Source of the DNA: Glandiceps talaboti
Taxonomy: Eukaryota; Hemichordata; Enteropneusta; Spengelidae
Direction of reading: 5' to 3'
Length of the DNA: 64,000 nt
Assembly (NCBI RefSeq): GCF_964340395.1
Contig: NC_135561.1
Location: 6,567,518 to 6,631,517 of the forward strand
A program made the translations under genes and the position numbers. Shown here piece by piece: positions 49,835 to 62,352 of this stretch. The stretch's first letter is position 1. Each line of letters begins with the position of its first letter. The notes beneath the pieces were generated by a model. That model worked only from the letters and a program-made list of their open reading frames with translations. It ran no database searches and was not told the DNA's origin.

Positions 49835-50020
49835 TAGATATTTGGTAGGTATTGAGGGCTTTCATTCACACCAGTATTACAGTATATTTACTAGATATTT
49901 GGCAAGTACTGGGGTGCTGTCATAAACCAGTATTACAGTATATTTAGATATTTGGCAAGTACCGGGGTGCTTTCATAAACCAGTATTGCAGTATATTTAG
50001 ATATTTGTCAAGTCAAATAG
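49835..50020. repeat. Tandem repeat, about 60-bp unit, three copies
   Basis: The unit contains CCAGTATTACAGTATATTTA, GATATTTGGCAAGTAC and GGGGTGCTTTCATAAA. Three copies are evident, starting about 49870, 49930 and 49980. Confidence 0.9.
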
Positions 50021-50671
50021 TTGATATAAAATACTGTGTAATATGTGAGACATTTTCATATTTTTATTGCTATATCTACACAATCTAAGTCTGGATGTCA
50101 ACGTGGTCTCCGAGAAAGATTCGATGAAGCATTGCACTAGACTATCACAAGACTGAACATTTGATATTGAACTTGTTGATGACATGTATGTTGTACTTAA
50201 AATGACCGATCAAAAAAGTTTCAGGGCTACTACCGACGTCAGTGAATTGTAACTTCCTGTTGCAGTGAGTGAATAACATGTAACCCAACCCAGCTATTGG
50301 AAAGGACAGTGATATAGTATTGCTATCAAAATTCCAATTGACACATTGGACACTCAATAACTTTGAAAATGCTTGGATTGGATTGACTTCTGGTCTTCGT
50401 AAAGTCTGAATATTATATCCGACCTACAGCACAGTTTGTTCAATAAAAAAAGAATAAATATATAAATGTCACATTTATCTTTGACGTGCAAATCAATCTA
50501 TCATTTCCTAAGTACTCCTGATATACCTCTACATAAACCACTGGCCTATACACACAATATATAAATAAATGTTTATTACTAGAAAATATACTGTGAGTTC
50601 TTTTCATTCTAAAATTGGAAAGCAAACTAATTTATAAAAATTTCAGTGAAATTGATAATTGTTAAATACAT

Positions 50672-51690
50672 AATGTTATCCATAAGGTTTTATTTTGTAA
50701 GGGCCCAACATAGTCTTTACATGTAATTGTTACAGTGTATTGGGTCTAACATAGCCCTCAGTTGTTAAGGCCCGGTTACACGATGCAACTCGACTAGCAA
50801 CGCACCATGCAATTCGTCGCATGCGACGAATTGCATCGTGTACTCGCCTCGTCGCAGGGTCTTGCGACGTTGCAAGGTGCGTCGCAAGGAAACCGACATG
50901 TCGGTTTCCTTGCGACGCGTCGCAAGTTGCTTCTCGAGTTGCTTCGTGAGTTGCACCGTGTAACCACTTCGTCGCGTCGCAAGCAATAACCTTTGACATA
51001 TACCTACGTGTCAAATGACGTTCAATGTTATGGCCGCCATGTTTTTAGTATAAATATTCTATTTCAGCAAGTATTTTTTATATAATTTCGATTTATCACC
51101 ACGATTACCACTTATAAATAGTATACAATGTCCATGAATGCTTAATTTCCGCTGAATATCATTTTATTTCCAACTTGAATGCAAGTAGCGACATCGGAAA
51201 GATCAACATCGCCCTAAACGAACTTCGAATTGAATAGAGTTTTACTATCGATACCTCAACAAGTTTTCAGTCATTTTATTCGTAAATATTAGCAATTTCA
51301 TAGCATTTTTGCCAAATTCCTGCTGCTAGAAGACTTGACCTCGATGACCTGTAACTTTTATATATTTACGCATGTGCAACAGTTAGCTCTTGCGACTCAC
51401 CATGCAACTAGTTGCATCGTGTTGCGCTCCCGTCGCAGTTGCAAGCCTCGTCGCATGCGACGAATTGCTTCATGAGTTGCATCGTGTAACTGGGCCTTTA
51501 CAACGCATTGACGTTATCCATAAGGTATTATTTTGTAAGGGTCTAACATAGCCTTTACATGTAATTGTTACAATGTATTGGGTCTGACATAGCCCTCAGT
51601 TGTTACAACGCATTGATGTTATCCATAAGGTATTATTTTGTAAGAGTCTAACATAAAGCCCTCAGTTGTTACAATGCCGTGATAGTCATG
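50672..51690. repeat. 105-bp tandem repeat, three units, first one split by a transposon
   Basis: The unit starts GTTATCCATAAGGTATTATT and ends TAGCCCTCAGTTGTTACAAC plus GCATTGA. Unit 1 (from about 50674) is interrupted by the element at 50768-51497. Unit 2 starts at 51513, and unit 3 at 51618 lacks a middle block of about 45 bp. Confidence 0.92.
50768..51497. mobile_element. Harbinger-like MITE with TTA duplication and CpG-rich palindromic ends
   Basis: The ends are AGGCCCGGTTACACGATGCA and, inverted, TGCATCGTGTAACTGGGCCT. TTA flanks both sides (50765-50767 and 51498-51500). The terminal 230 and 110 bp are packed with CpG-rich palindromes such as ATTCGTCGCATGCGACGAAT. The middle (about 51000-51370) is ordinary A+T-rich DNA without a transposase frame. 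TSD and end sequence suggest PIF/Harbinger; the superfamily is inferred. Confidence 0.85.
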
Positions 51691-52059
51691 ATTGAATGTT
51701 GAATATAATTCTTCCCTTTTATAAATGTTCATTACACAAACATTGTATATATTGACAAAAAGGATATCTTCCTGCTGTTACACACCATTATAATTTATAT
51801 GCATGAAACAGCCCATGCCATGTATGCAAAGTACAAGGGTGTGAACTTAGTTTACACTGTATCCAGCAATATAGATGAAGTTTCTGTTAAGAGTAGTAAG
51901 CTGGTAAAATCTACCTGGGTTCCCCAGTAATTTCATTGGGGTTCATAAACAAAATTGTGGTATACATGTATCATATTGTATGGGAAACTATGCAACTTTC
52001 TACCCTTTCCCCTTTCTGTTACCGGGGGTTCCCTAACCTTAGCAAAAACATACAGTAGG

Positions 52060-52290
52060 TCACACGCATACACATACACACAGACACAGACACACATGCA
52101 CACACACACACATTGTGTGTGTGTACATACACGTTTGAAAACACCTACACAAATGTATGCTATACATACATACATTATAATGATAGATAACACATTAATC
52201 ATTGCTAGTACTAAAACATAATACATGTATGCACATTAAGTGACTTGTGTACACCTGTGTACACACACACACACAGTGTGCACATAATCT
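52060..52290. repeat. (CA)n-rich patches
   Basis: Imperfect ACACAC/GTGTGT runs at 52065-52125 and 52256-52280, with short inverted CA/GT stretches that could pair. Confidence 0.9.
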
Positions 52291-52435
52291 TTCAAAATTA
52301 GCAGTAGTCCAGGGTAATTAGACTACTGGTATCTAGATTGCCAAATTTATGTGGTGTAGACCAATGGAAAGCAATTGAAAATTGTAGCAGAAACAGTTCA
52401 CTTCACTGTTGCAATGGCTAATTCTGACTACCGAG

Positions 52436-52616
52436 CAGTGTGCCCTCTAATGATAGCCAAATTTTGTTGTAGTGGGTACAAAATGATAGAAACTAGCATT
52501 TCTTATGAGTCCCCACATAGGAAGAGATAGGATAGGGGAATACCAAATTTTGGTGCGTGGTAAGAAATTGTGTGCGTCGGTGGTATACGTGTCAAATTGG
52601 CTTAGAGGGTACACTG
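52436..52616. mobile_element. hAT-like MITE, CAGTGTGCCCTCTAA ends
   Basis: The 181-bp unit starts CAGTGTGCCCTCTAA and ends with the near-complement TTAGAGGGTACACTG. The flanks CTACCGAG (52428-52435) and CTACCAAG (52617-52624) form an 8-bp target duplication with one difference. A diverged copy lies at 55584-55729, and a fragment with the same 15-bp start occurs at about 16068. Confidence 0.85.
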
Positions 52617-53575
52617 CTACCAAGCGTAAAAGTAAAAGATTTGAGCCCTGATACTCACACATCCATGCACATTCCTAAGTAAGAGATGTTGGGGCAAACA
52701 CAGCATGGACATTATATAACCACCTAAATTATATGAACTACATAATTACTTATAATACACAAATTAATGAACATGTATGCACATACACATTCAAGACATC
52801 TACATATACAGGTTCGCACTGACATGGTCAACACACATACATATACATGCATACTGACATGCATGCAGACGCACACAACTTTGTAGTATTAAGTCCTATT
52901 ATCCAAGAAAAAGCTGCAGCAGATTTTATTCCTATTCTGCCATTACACAATTAGTCATCATATGAACCATGAGAAAAAAGTGCATGCAACCCTTAGTGGC
53001 CCCAACCTTCCCGTAAGATTCAAATAACGATCCTGCTTTGTGATCTATTTTTACATTCCCTAGTACCTGTACTACTATTTAATTAATGTGTATTTCCTGT
53101 GACGTGTTCCCATGGCAATGAAATAAAATAAGGATAAATGGATCGAGTGTCAGGTAATACAAACAAGCTATCATAATTATAACAGATGTGTTTAAGTTTA
53201 ACTTACTTTTTTATGTTTGATCTACTGTTACCCATATTCCAATGTATGTTATTAATTATTATTATTACTCAAACTTACTATTTCTTGTTTGAATTTCTAG
53301 AATCGTCAGTGGCGCTGTGTAATATTGAAATAAGTTGATCTTTTAAAACCATATTTATAAAAATATTGATACAAATGATATACTTAGGTTTCCAGTCTTG
53401 AGTGTAGTGGGGAACCCTGGCTTGTAAAATAACTGGGAAATTCTGGTAGACCTATGGTAATCTTTGTAGGTGTTCCTCTACTTGGACCCGCCATTAGCAT
53501 TTTAAACCACCAAACTAATTCTAAACAGAAACCCTGTATTTGCATAAAGAGCCATGATCATTACTTGGTCTCGTT

Positions 53576-53926
53576 CACCCAGACTCTTACCACTGGGGGC
53601 TCTGCAACAAGACCACTCAGACGAGAGTGTGGGGAAATGTAATCTCAAGTCATCCATGCCTGAAAACACGAAGTACATTTCTTCCAAGTCATGAAAAATT
53701 TGGCTTACAAGACCCTTTCTTTGTAATTTACAAGTATCAGTTGCTTGAGACATGCAAACCTGTCGCGAAGGCATGTGAAGTGTTCAGCATGCAATGGTGG
53801 ACATGAAGTATTCTCCAGAATGCACTGCCCTGGGACAGAGATCCAGTGCGTGCGATTTAGGATTACATTTCCCCAGACTGTGATTTGGGTGGTCTCCTAG
53901 TAGAGCCCCCCCGGCAGTGAGAGTCT
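53576..53926. mobile_element. MITE with about 65-bp imperfect inverted ends
   Basis: The left arm (CAGACTCTTACCACTGGGGG onward to GGGGAAATGTAATC) is mirrored on the right by GATTACATTTCCCC...GCAGTGAGAGTCTG. No target duplication is clear. The open frames on both strands here follow the arms and are not genes. Confidence 0.75.
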
Positions 53927-54628
53927 GAATAACCCAAGATTAATAATTACTAAGTATCACATCATCATGCTTTTCAAATATTTTGCCATGTTTGATATAT
54001 TTGTATGTTGTACCAATACATCATATTCTAATTATTATGGTAACCATATTGTGATATTGGAATCCAGTCTAATTTCAGTGTCTAATTTCAAAGTTTTCTA
54101 TTGAAATAATTTATATTCAAATATAATTTGATAGTTAATTTCTATATCACACAAAGGCTTTTTGGATTGAAACACCACTGTGGCTTTCCAAAGACCACTC
54201 GGTAATCAGATATGGTCACATGACATAGGTAATTAGGTCATGTGTCTGTCAGGTGATGTCTCACTGTATTGTCAGATAGTGTAAGTTGTAATCAGTAGAG
54301 TACTTGGAAAGCAATTGTATGAATAGTTGTGATAAAGCAACGCAGTTGATTTCCTATAACCGTTTAGATAATTCTCTTCGTAAAAGTTTCCTAAATAATC
54401 CAAAGATTGAGTTTTTGCAAAAACGTCTTTGCAGTTCTCATATTGATAGTTTTACAAGATATATCCCTAAAAAAAGTAGGTTGTGGTTATCCTATATTTT
54501 TTTAATGCAAAGTGAAAATACAAGTAGAAAGAAATCTTGCACAGACACCCTATGAAATTATAATTTATGTAAATTAACGTACGTAGTTTGTACTAGAAAC
54601 TAAGTCCTTAAAGGGAGAAACAGTTTAA

Positions 54629-54834
54629 CCCTTTCATGACTAGAGACGAGTTTTAAATAATATGGGGGACCCAATTTATATGAATATTTTCATAATTACA
54701 ATAATATTACTTTATTAGGAAGTAACATTTCCTTAATTTTAGTCTAAAATGAAGTTGATATATGTCAAAAACTTACATAAAACAAGAATTTTGTCCGCAC
54801 AATTTTGGCGGGAATGTTTTCAGTATTGAAGGGG
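54629..54834. mobile_element. piggyBac-like MITE with TTAA duplication
   Basis: Ends CCCTTTCATGACT and, inverted, AGTATTGAAGGGG are flanked by TTAA on both sides (54625-54628 and 54835-54838). TTAA targets and CCC-starting ends are hallmarks of piggyBac. The 206-bp unit has no coding capacity. Confidence 0.82.
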
Positions 54835-55583
54835 TTAACAGTACCAGAAAACAATTTATCATTGATGTAGTTTTGATAAAATTGAAAGTTTTGGATGCCG
54901 ATGAGTGTAAACATTGACTATAAATCTGTGTTGTGCCAATCTGTATAATCTGACAATATAGTCTAATTTAGAAACATATTTGTCTGTTAACTGTTTCCGC
55001 TAGCAACTGAACATTTAGTTTAGCCATTAGTTGTATCTAAATATAAATCGTTTGGATTTATGACTAACAACTGTTGGACTTTCGTCAAATTTGTCTATTG
55101 TGTAACTTTTATGGTTTTGTGTATTAAAATGTTGAAATGACGGCGTTTGACAGTGTGATTGATATATATGCCATTAGTATTATGTGTTTGAAAGCATAGC
55201 TTGTAAAAAGTGACACATATGGTTTCAGCTCAAGTCCAAACATGTTTAATCTATTATCAGTGGTATTAGTGCCAAAACTTGGAATCATAGAATTTAGTTA
55301 ATAATACCATGGATATTTTTTTGTGAGGAAAGAAATCGGATTCTGATGGTACATGGAATTATACAACACATGCCCCCAAAAATCTGACGGAAATGTTTCA
55401 CCTTGCTAGGTATTATCAATTTTAATGACTGTTATTGCCAAGCAGCATAGACCTGTTGCCGGTCAAGATGTAGTTTGTTTACGGTACTTAAGGTATATTC
55501 TGTTCAAATCTCTCTATCTACACAGTCATGTAACTAGATTTGCAAAAAGCTGTTACTATGATTTGACAATATTCACCGTCACA

Positions 55584-55729
55584 CAGTGTGTTCTCTAATG
55601 ATAGCCAAATTTTGTTGTTGTCAGTCAAAATGAGAAAAACTAGGATTTCTTGTGAGTCATAGTACTAAGAGATAGGGGATTACCAAATTTTGGTGCATCA
55701 AATTGGCTTAGAAGTTAAAGGACACACTG
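55584..55729. mobile_element. Second, diverged copy of the CAGTGTG hAT-like MITE
   Basis: It follows the 52436-52616 element through AATGATAGCCAAATTTTGTT, AAGAGATAGG and TACCAAATTTTGGTGC, with a short internal deletion. The ends CAGTGTG and CACACTG remain. No flanking duplication is readable. Confidence 0.8.
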
Positions 55730-56620
55730 CTGGTAACTAAAATGAGTTTGTTTGTCACCATTGGGCATTCAAATGAATTGAATATGCAGATGACACACAT
55801 GCACACAAAGTGATATGCAGATGAACACAAGGCATGGCTCTATTTTTTATTTTTTATTTTATTTGTGAACTCATGTGTCCGGCATGTTTTCATAGATCTG
55901 GATATTAATCACTTCATTAAAATGTGTGTTCATTTTATTTTATTTTTTTAGAAATCTTGCCCAAAAGAGTTAACTTCCTAAGTTAGTTATGGATGCATTA
56001 CCAGATAAATTTAGTGTAACTTGTCATTATGCCATCAGAATGAGATTAAAATATCTGTACTGACAAAGGTACAGTCAGTGTTATATGTTGTGATTGATTG
56101 GTTAGGCTGACAAAAACATCCAACCCCACAGTGCCCTCAGTTCCAGTGTAAGTTCTGTCATAAAGACATACCGGGGGTATGAATCATGTCACGGAGATGA
56201 ATTTTTCTAGAGACATTTTGTACATATGTTGAGAACATCTCAATTATATTATCGGGGTTACAATAAAGTCAGGGTTAGTTTGTGTTGGGTTATAAAATTT
56301 GATGTAAAATCAACAGAAGTTCAAGGTAGTAAAAGGAAATTGTGATGTAGTGATGGAATGAATGTCTTTTAGATGTCACCTTAGGTCTGTATGTCATGGC
56401 CTCACATAGTTAAGAGTTGTCAGAGTATATCAATTAAATTATATTATCCATGGCCTGCTGACATGTACATAGGAGACGGATACCATAGAACTCATTATAC
56501 CAATGTATGTGTACATGTGTAGCTTGTGGTTGTAATCAAACTAAGGATTAAGGATAGGAATTTACAGAACAGGTTCTATTGTAAACATCAAATTGCGTGC
56601 TTGCTTGCATACATGCGTGT

Positions 56621-56791
56621 GTATGTATGTATGTATGTATGTATGTATGTATGTATGTATGTATGTATGTATGTATGTATGTATGTATGCATGCATGCAT
56701 GCATGAATGTCTCGTAATTGTATGTATGTATGTATGTATGTATGTATGTATGTATGTATGTTTGTGTATGTATGTATTTATGTATGTATAC

Positions 56792-56832
<41 letters not shown>
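56621..56832. repeat. (TATG)n, (ATGC)n and (GT)n compound microsatellite
   Basis: TATG units at 56621-56688, a GCAT patch to 56704, more TATG to about 56784, then GT units to 56832. The open frames on both strands are artefacts. Confidence 0.98.
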
Positions 56833-56833
<1 letters not shown>

Positions 56834-57564
56834 AGTGTCAGCTGTGTCAGAACAATCAACATTTCAATACATACAATTGAAGAAACTTACCAGGGTATCT
56901 AATTTTATCCATCTTCATTTTCTGTTGCCGTGGCAATTTGTTCTGCTTGACCCCCTGAACCTATTATGAAATATCAAAGGTCGTTTGCCATTCAATACTA
57001 TGCACAGTGAGACTGTTGCATGGCATTAATGTTAGCATAGCTTTCAATAAAAGCCGACATCACAACCTATTTCCATAATGATGACAGACACCTTCATATC
57101 TTTGAGTCTATGATATTCTCTTATAAAATTGACTGATTTATGATGGTTATTTTATTGAATAGCTTTTATTTTAAGGTCCTACTTAATACTTTTTGCTTTA
57201 GTTTTAAAATGCACTGAGAAATAGGGAATTAGAAATTGGAAATTGAAATATTAATTTTCCCATAAAGAATATATTATTATGCACGGTTATGAATTTATTG
57301 TTATTGGTGAAATTAAAATATAGAAATGATGGGAGACCGAGAGGAAAGAATTGAAAAATTTACATTTTATTTGTGCCACTAGTTTTACCACCATTTTGAT
57401 GGGATCTTCAATATAAAGGTTGGGGACTCAAAATTAATACATTATACGATCAATTTCATTAAATATTTATAGTGATGGCAATTTTATGTAAAGGTGGATT
57501 TTTTAAGGAAAATGTTATTGCCAATTAATAATTATGTACAACCTCAGGCAATGGTGTAATATAT

Positions 57565-57800
57565 AACAGGTCATATTAAATTTCAAAATATTCTATTCTA
57601 TTCTATTCTATTCTATTCTATTCTATTCTATTCTATTCTACAGGTCATATTAAATTTCAAAATATTCTATTCTATTCTATTCTGTTCTATTCTATTCTAT
57701 TCTATTCTATTCTATTCTATTCTATTCTATAATATATTATAATATAATATAATTATTATATTGTATTATATTATATTATATTATATTATATTATATTATC
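57565..57800. repeat. (ATTCT)n blocks separated by a duplicated 36-bp segment, then AT-rich (TTATA)n
   Basis: A segment with ACAGGTCATATTAAATTTCA and AAATATTCTATTC occurs at about 57567 and 57642, each followed by ATTCT pentamers. TATTA/TATAT units follow up to about 57840. The pentamer array seems to have been copied together with its flank. Confidence 0.93.
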
Positions 57801-58269
57801 TTCAAATGGCAATTATATATATTATATATTATTGTATTATTATACACATTTTTGATTCTTTGCAGACAGAAACTAATAAAATATAATTATGAAAATATTA
57901 CACTCATTTAACCGTCTTCTGGAAAGGTGTTGAGGGCAAATTGTTCATGTCATTGCTAGGTTAGGAATAATCATGTTATATTTCTAAAAATATTCATCAA
58001 CTCTTAGTTTTATTATTGCTGTCATATTTGGTGTATTATGTATGGATTGATAATTACATCCACAGATAATTTCCATATTGTAAAAATTAATGTGTCCTGT
58101 CTCGAACTGTCATAGTTTTTAGGGAGGGGAGGAGAGGGATAGGAGGGAGGGAGGGGGCATACACAGAAAATTTCCATTTTAAAAAAATCATTGTGTCCTA
58201 TCTTGTACTGGCATAGCTTTTAGGTGGAGGGGAAGAATAGTTTCTATAACATGAATTAATATTAATTAA

Positions 58270-58660
58270 TTGTAAATATGCAAAATCTGTTGTTACTTTT
58301 TTTTTCAATTAGATAACCAACAATATATTCAATGAAATTTGTTAAAGTCCCTATGATTAGACATACATTGTACAATGTACATGCTAATTAGAGGTTAATA
58401 TTATCCTTGATTAAGTAGTACTGTATTAAACAGGTATGTGCCTTGGGAGAGGGGGAGGGGAAGGGGCTTAATTAAGGGTACAGACCAAAATATCAGTTTG
58501 AAATTTGATTGGATGTGTTATACCATAGCTTCACAGCTACATTTACTCACAGTGATTCTGTACTGTTCAGGGTGTACAATATTACAAGTATTAAAGTCAT
58601 TATAGCTAACAAAACAGTTTTAAAAAACATTCCATTTGCAGATAGTTCACTTCTAAGTGA
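58270..58660. repeat. Dispersed repeat, second copy of the 21190-21569 family
   Basis: It shares TAACCAACAATATAT, CAGCTAC, CTGTACTGTTCAGGGTGTA and CTAACAAAACAGTTTTAAAA with the TBCEL-flanking copy. Copy 3 at about 63680-63770 has only the right part. A G-rich insert (about 58446-58465) is specific to this copy. Confidence 0.6.
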
Positions 58661-58749
58661 AGCTTGATTATCCCATTTGTTCATTTCATGCCCCCCCCCC
58701 CCCATAAGCACCATATTAAGGGCCATACTTTAACGTGTTTTGATCTGTT

Positions 58750-59650
58750 CCATATTATTAGGGAGTTCAGAATTCAAAATGGCGGCCATACGAATTCACG
58801 GTCACTGTAAAATTCATTCGATTTTTAATTTGCTATTTCAACCCACTCCGGTTGTCATTTCGCGATAAAATTACGATTATTTTTGAAAGGGGGTAGATTT
58901 TCAATGATTTCGCGCGATAAAAGCTTATGATGTGTAGTTTTCGAAAAGCACGCCCGGTGGGAAAGTCGCCCAACAGGCGGCCTCGCGCCATTGCTGTACT
59001 ACGTGGCACTTGATTCTGGCGGGGGTGTCTCTTGCAAACGGGAATAGCGAAGGGTGAGCCAATCAAGTGAGACCTTTCAAACCTAGCTAAAATTATAGCC
59101 AATAAAATTAGCTGTAAGATGATATGTGTTTAATACGGGTCAGGCCAGCATCTATAGTAGTAAAGTAAGGTTGAAGTTTTTGTCGCGTGATTTCGTATTT
59201 ATGTACGGTGCGTAGTCTTTTTAAACAGTAATTTTCAGATCCTTTGGTATTTAAACTACGTTTCTGGGTTATTTATTTGGTATGTTATTGACCAGCTCCC
59301 TTTATAAAAACGCGGTACAAATTGGACGTCAGCGTTCGACCGGGCGTTCATCGGAACGGACTCAGTGAAGCTAATGGCGGCTGTCAAAATCGATGATGCA
59401 ATTTGATCGTGTTGTTATCGTTGCGTCGAATTACAAATAATCGCTTTTAGTTTGTGGGTCTAATACTTGTTTCATTTTCTTTCGATGAGTTTATTCAGCA
59501 AGAAAACATCGTGTTATATGTTTTTGTACTTCCTACATGCAGTGACGATCGTAATTGTTACCAGTAGTAGTACAACTTACAGTCTACATGTACATTGCCA
59601 TGTACTGCAGTGCTAACACAGTTACGTGTTTCGTGTTGCGAGGTCGTGTT
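58750..59650. promoter_or_regulatory. CpG-richer island, promoter-like
   Basis: CpG dinucleotides are much denser here than in the surrounding 20 kb. Two CCAAT boxes (GCCAATCAAG at about 59058 and GCCAATAAAA at about 59097) lie 275-315 bp before an ATG at 59374. That ATG opens only ten codons (starting MAAVKIDDA), so it would be a leader ORF at most. It could be an alternative promoter, a non-coding first exon, or the CpG-rich end of a transposon. No coding exon is linked to it. Confidence 0.4.
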
Positions 59651-62352
59651 TGGGGGGACATTTCTAAATACACGAAATCAGTTATTGAATGTGTAGTCGA
59701 TATTGGTATTCAGTTTGAAAAATTAAAATCCTGAACTTTATTTTACTAGTGGTTTTGTCATTTCTTAGTAACTATAAGAACGACTGTATCACGTTCCGTC
59801 AACCCGGAAGTACATAGACATGAAAATAGACTAAGCGGCTTTTACATGTAATTAGTAACGAAATTTTACTCTAACTGTTGATAACCTTCAAATTTATTTA
59901 TTTTTGAATACATTCTAATGTGCCCTAAAGACGACACTATAGAGACTTGCTGTATGGGAAGGTAATTTTTTTGTCTTTATAAATGCTATACATGTAGTCA
60001 GATTAATGTGTACTAGAAATGTTATGTAAAATATCTGCCAGAGATAAGACCACATCATATATTATTACCCCTCCCCCCAAAAAAAAAAAATGAAGACAAA
60101 ATACTTTTAAAAAGAAGAAGCTCCAAAACAGAGAAAAGAACAAAATTACAGGAAGGAGATGAAGCAAGAACAACTACAAAGAAAACAACAGAAGACAGTT
60201 CAATTGGAACACAGGATTTCAAATAAGTATGGGGTTTGGAAAAGTGAATTAGAAGTAGAGCAAAAACTAAGAGAGATGAAGAGAAGTGAACAAGTGAAAG
60301 CACTTAATAAAGACCAGATTCTGTTTCATGTTGACATTTTAAAGACAATACTTGTAAACAAACAAACCTACCAAATTTTGTTGATGATATTAATAACAAT
60401 TTGAAGGTACTAGATAATAACAACACAACAAATAGCTAAGACTAGTAAGAGAGAGAAGAAAAGAAAAACAAGAACGTGCACAGGACGTATCAGTTTTGTA
60501 TTACACAAACAACACAATGTGGCATGCATGTTGCCCATAGATGAAGATGACTAGTTTGCTGGTTAAGTCATTGAAACTTCTTGTACCCCATCTGTTATCG
60601 GTGTCCATTTTCTTGCAAGGAATATCGTCATGCGAATTCTTTTAAATGGCCAATGTTGCAACAGTTGACCCCAAATTTTTAAAGGAAATTCATGTTGAAC
60701 CTTGAGACTCTATAAGCTTATTCAGTAAGAATCATTGATGAAGAAGAGAAGTCATACATAGCAATCAAGAACAAATACTTTTTCATTTAACTTTCAGTGG
60801 GGGGGGGGGGGGGGGTGGATGCCTAGTGATCTTCTGAACTATTCTCTATGATATCATGTGAGGTCTGCATACATTTAAATTCACGGTCATTCACTGTCTA
60901 AGATAAAATCAATATCATACGCACGAGACAAATGAATTATACAAGTATGTAAATTTATATTGAATTGCATACTCATGTTGAAAATTAAACACTTTGAAAA
61001 GTAGAAAAATTACTTAATTATAAGCTGTACTGTAATGATTGAAGTGTTTAGAAGTGTTTAGAACTACATTCAGGTGTTATTGGTGTGTCTATCAAATTTC
61101 ATCAAAGTACCATGTATAGTTTTTGAGTTACAGTACAGACATTTGATTCTTGCATTATAGGGATATTTGCCTATACTATACGGTGCGATTTACCAAATCA
61201 TATCTTTGGGATTTGCAACTTGAAATGATACAACTATATCAAGTATTGATTATTGATTATTGGATCAAATTCCAAGGAGATATCTTGTATAATTATAAAG
61301 TTATAGTCTTCTGAATGTTGCGAAAAATGACAAATTTGTCAGTGCCGCACCAAAACACATATTTAAAATTTAAGTCTAATAAAATATTTGTGAAGTTTAC
61401 CATTCTCCAAAAGTTCTTAAAACCTAATAATATTGACTGATTTTCTGAATTTGTACTCACAATTAGTAGCTCAAGAGTATCAACAGTGATTATTATCATA
61501 TAAGGGCAGTAAAGTGAAATATTACGTATTTTAAATTTTCAATTTTGGAATATTTTTGCCAGATTTCTTGCGAACTATATGATATTGCGACATTCCGCTT
61601 TTTAATACCAATAATTTGATACTTTCAATCACTAAATGTGATACATATGAACATCCAATTATTTTATCACTTTGCTGAATGTATAAATTAGTAACATAAA
61701 CTACATGAACAGAAAAGTTTGTTTATGAAAATTCCTAAAAATCCAATATGGCCGCCGCCAATATGGCCGCCATTCCATAATGAAAACAGGGCTCTTCATG
61801 ATTTTCAATGAGTTGAAAATATGAAACTATAATCGGAATATAATCTTTGACATTATTTTTTGAATTTGTAACTAAATAACTATGTTGTCTGAAAATTGTA
61901 GCTAAATTGAGAGAATTATTTTGAAGTTAACAGTCATCAAAGTTTTAAGATTTTGATGTTTTCCAATGGTGCCGCACTGAAAAAAACTAAGTCAGATGAA
62001 ATATTTAGCATTTTTGATTGTCTTAAAATTTAAAAATACAAGAAAATTTTGTGTAAATCATGTAAAGATTGTTTAAATGGGTAAAACTCTTTCAGTATCT
62101 TAAACATTTTTCCTAATGAAAGCAGTCTTTATGAAGTTAACTTCCTCTAAAATGAGGAAATTGTCAGTTTTTAGAGATTTTCAACTCAATTTTCTCAAAA
62201 ACAGGCAAATTTTAGCGCGGTAAAAGTGTGATAACTTTTGAACCGGTGGACCAATTTCAATAATTTTTTTTTTATTTTACTACACTTTCATAGGATGATA
62301 ATTGTTTAGTATTAAAATATTGCTATTATGGATCTAAATTTTTCACTGAACT
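59651..62352. other. Gene-free A+T-rich stretch
   Basis: An 81-codon Lys/Gln/Glu-rich frame at 60159-60404 looks like low-complexity coiled-coil-like sequence and has no recognised family. The sequence beyond it has many stops in all frames. A poly-G run lies at 60799-60815. Two GCCGCCAATATGGCCGCC-like motifs lie near 61743-61772. The right edge may be a transposon end (see findings). Confidence 0.45.

Noticed and set aside
53454-53774. Open frames on both strands
   Set aside because: They follow the arms of an inverted-repeat transposon.
58833-59102. 89-codon minus-strand frame
   Set aside because: It covers the CpG-richer island where stops are rarer; no motif or splice evidence supports a protein.
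60159-60404. Lys/Gln/Glu-rich 81-codon frame
   Set aside because: Low-complexity A-rich DNA gives such frames by chance; neighbouring frames are broken and no family is recognisable.
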